A stretch of 64,000 nt of DNA from Deltaproteobacteria bacterium HGW-Deltaproteobacteria-18 (lineage in GTDB: Bacteria; Desulfobacterota; Desulfovibrionia; Desulfovibrionales; Desulfomicrobiaceae), in assembly GCA_002841885.1 (NCBI GenBank), contig PHBE01000004.1, positions 186,001 to 250,000 of the forward strand, read 5' to 3'. Below the pieces are notes generated by a model. The model had not been told where the DNA came from, did not search any database, and was given only the letters and a program-made list of their open reading frames with translations. The translations under genes were made by a program, and so were the position numbers. This document shows positions 63,413-64,000 of the stretch, in pieces. Each line of letters begins with the position of its first letter. The stretch's first letter is position 1.

Positions 63413-64000
63413 TCAATCCTTCCCTGGGGCTGACGATTCATGTTCGTTCTCCTCCCTGTCTGGAGAAAAGATCTGCTTGGCCCACATGACCGCGACACCC
63501 AGGGCGCTGAGGCCCACCGCCACCTTGACCACCGGGTTGACCAGGGTGGCCATGGTCGTGAACGCACCGGGGAACTCCACCTCGCCCGCCCAGTCCGTGG
63601 GAGCGGTGGCTGCCACGTAGTACATGTTGGGTTTGGTATCGATGCCCCCCCTGGCCAGCACCCGCACGGAAGGCTTCTCGCGCAGCAGGCGGGAAGCGTC
63701 GCTGTCCGGGTCGTTCAAGTCCCCGAAGACCCGGGCCTTGGTCGGGCAGGTATCCACGCAGGCGGGAAGCAGGCCGCGCTCAAGCCTGCCGGAACTGAAG
63801 CAGAAGTCGCACTTGTCCGGCACCCGCGTGTCCGGATGACGAAAACGGGCGCCATAGGGGCAGGCCTTGATGCAGTTGCCGCAGCCGATGCACAGGGCCT
63901 CGTTGACCTGCACGATCCCGTTCCGGGGGTCCTTGTAGGTCGCGCCGCTGGGGCAGGCCTGCACGCAGGTCGGGTTGTCGCACTGCATGCACCCCCCCGG
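63413..64000 (-). CDS. 4Fe-4S electron-transfer subunit (5' end outside window)
   Basis: The open frame enters from the window edge in phase, so the N-terminus is missing; 195 codons are seen. It has cysteine groups CMQCDNPTCVQACP, CIGCGNCIKACPYGA and CDFC with CVDTCP, typical of the four-cluster beta subunit of molybdoenzymes (FdnH, PhsB, NrfC types). A membrane anchor near the C-terminus (VVKVAVGLSALGVAVMWA) fits FdnH-like subunits. It passes electrons between the catalytic subunit and the cytochrome b encoded next. Confidence 0.9.
   Translation of the reverse strand, partial: PGGCMQCDNPTCVQACPSGATYKDPRNGIVQVNEALCIGCGNCIKACPYGARFRHPDTRVPDKCDFCFSSGRLERGLLPACVDTCPTKARVFGDLNDPDSDASRLLREKPSVRVLARGGIDTKPNMYYVAATAPTDWAGEVEFPGAFTTMATLVNPVVKVAVGLSALGVAVMWAKQIFSPDREENEHESSAPGKD

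Overview
The window looks like chromosomal DNA of a sulfate-reducing member of the Desulfovibrionales, perhaps close to Desulfomicrobium. I infer this from the high GC, the many sigma-54 activators, an orange-protein-like (ORP) operon, a SahR-type regulator with its AT-rich operator, a DUF4881-like lipoprotein beside a TauE exporter, and an indolepyruvate oxidoreductase with a tungsten-type aldehyde oxidoreductase. Genus is a guess; no rRNA is present. No insertion sequence, phage, CRISPR array or replication origin was seen.

Layout. 1-2.0 kb (minus): small membrane protein, TauE/SafE exporter and lipoprotein behind a -24/-12 promoter. 2.2-7.4 kb (plus): divergent membrane-bound sigma-54 activator and a PEP-synthase-like protein. 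7.7-12.7 kb (plus): FMN glutamate-synthase-like protein, NarL-type two-component pair, CorC-type membrane protein. 13.2-17.9 kb (minus): sigma-54 activator followed by an ORP-like operon (NifX-like protein, Mrp ATPase, two metallo-beta-lactamase-fold proteins, zinc ribbon). 18.0-21.6 kb (minus): metK, ahcY and sahR. 21.7-23.2 kb (plus): DUF721 and DUF2927-like proteins, tRNA-Gln and tRNA-Glu. 23.2-30.8 kb (minus): Cus-type metal efflux system.

31-36.9 kb carries ketopantoate reductase, an AEC transporter, iorAB with an acetyltransferase, and an AhpD-like protein. 37.2-41.6 kb (minus) is a polyamine operon (speA, carboxyspermidine dehydrogenase, nspC). 41.8-45.1 kb has mntP, an unknown membrane protein and an aldehyde:ferredoxin oxidoreductase. 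45.4-55.2 kb (plus) is a c-di-GMP signalling operon (hybrid-input kinase, HD-GYP regulator, FIST protein, PAS/GGDEF/EAL protein, ApbE-like protein), followed by a low-GC structured intergenic region ending in a strong terminator. 55.6-58.8 kb (plus) is a ydbH-ynbE-ydbL operon. An EamA transporter and a decayed hybrid-kinase remnant follow. 60.7-64.0 kb (minus) has membrane subunits of a molybdoenzyme, a triple-rhodanese lipoprotein and a rhodanese with an in-frame UGA.

The points most worth a second look are the UGA at a cysteine position of the rhodanese (possible selenoprotein), the two sigma-54 promoter/activator modules, the possible ncRNA at 55.19-55.50 kb, and the polyamine operon without an agmatinase. 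Starts were moved from the longest open frame to the best ribosome-binding site where one was visible. Domain positions are estimates by eye.
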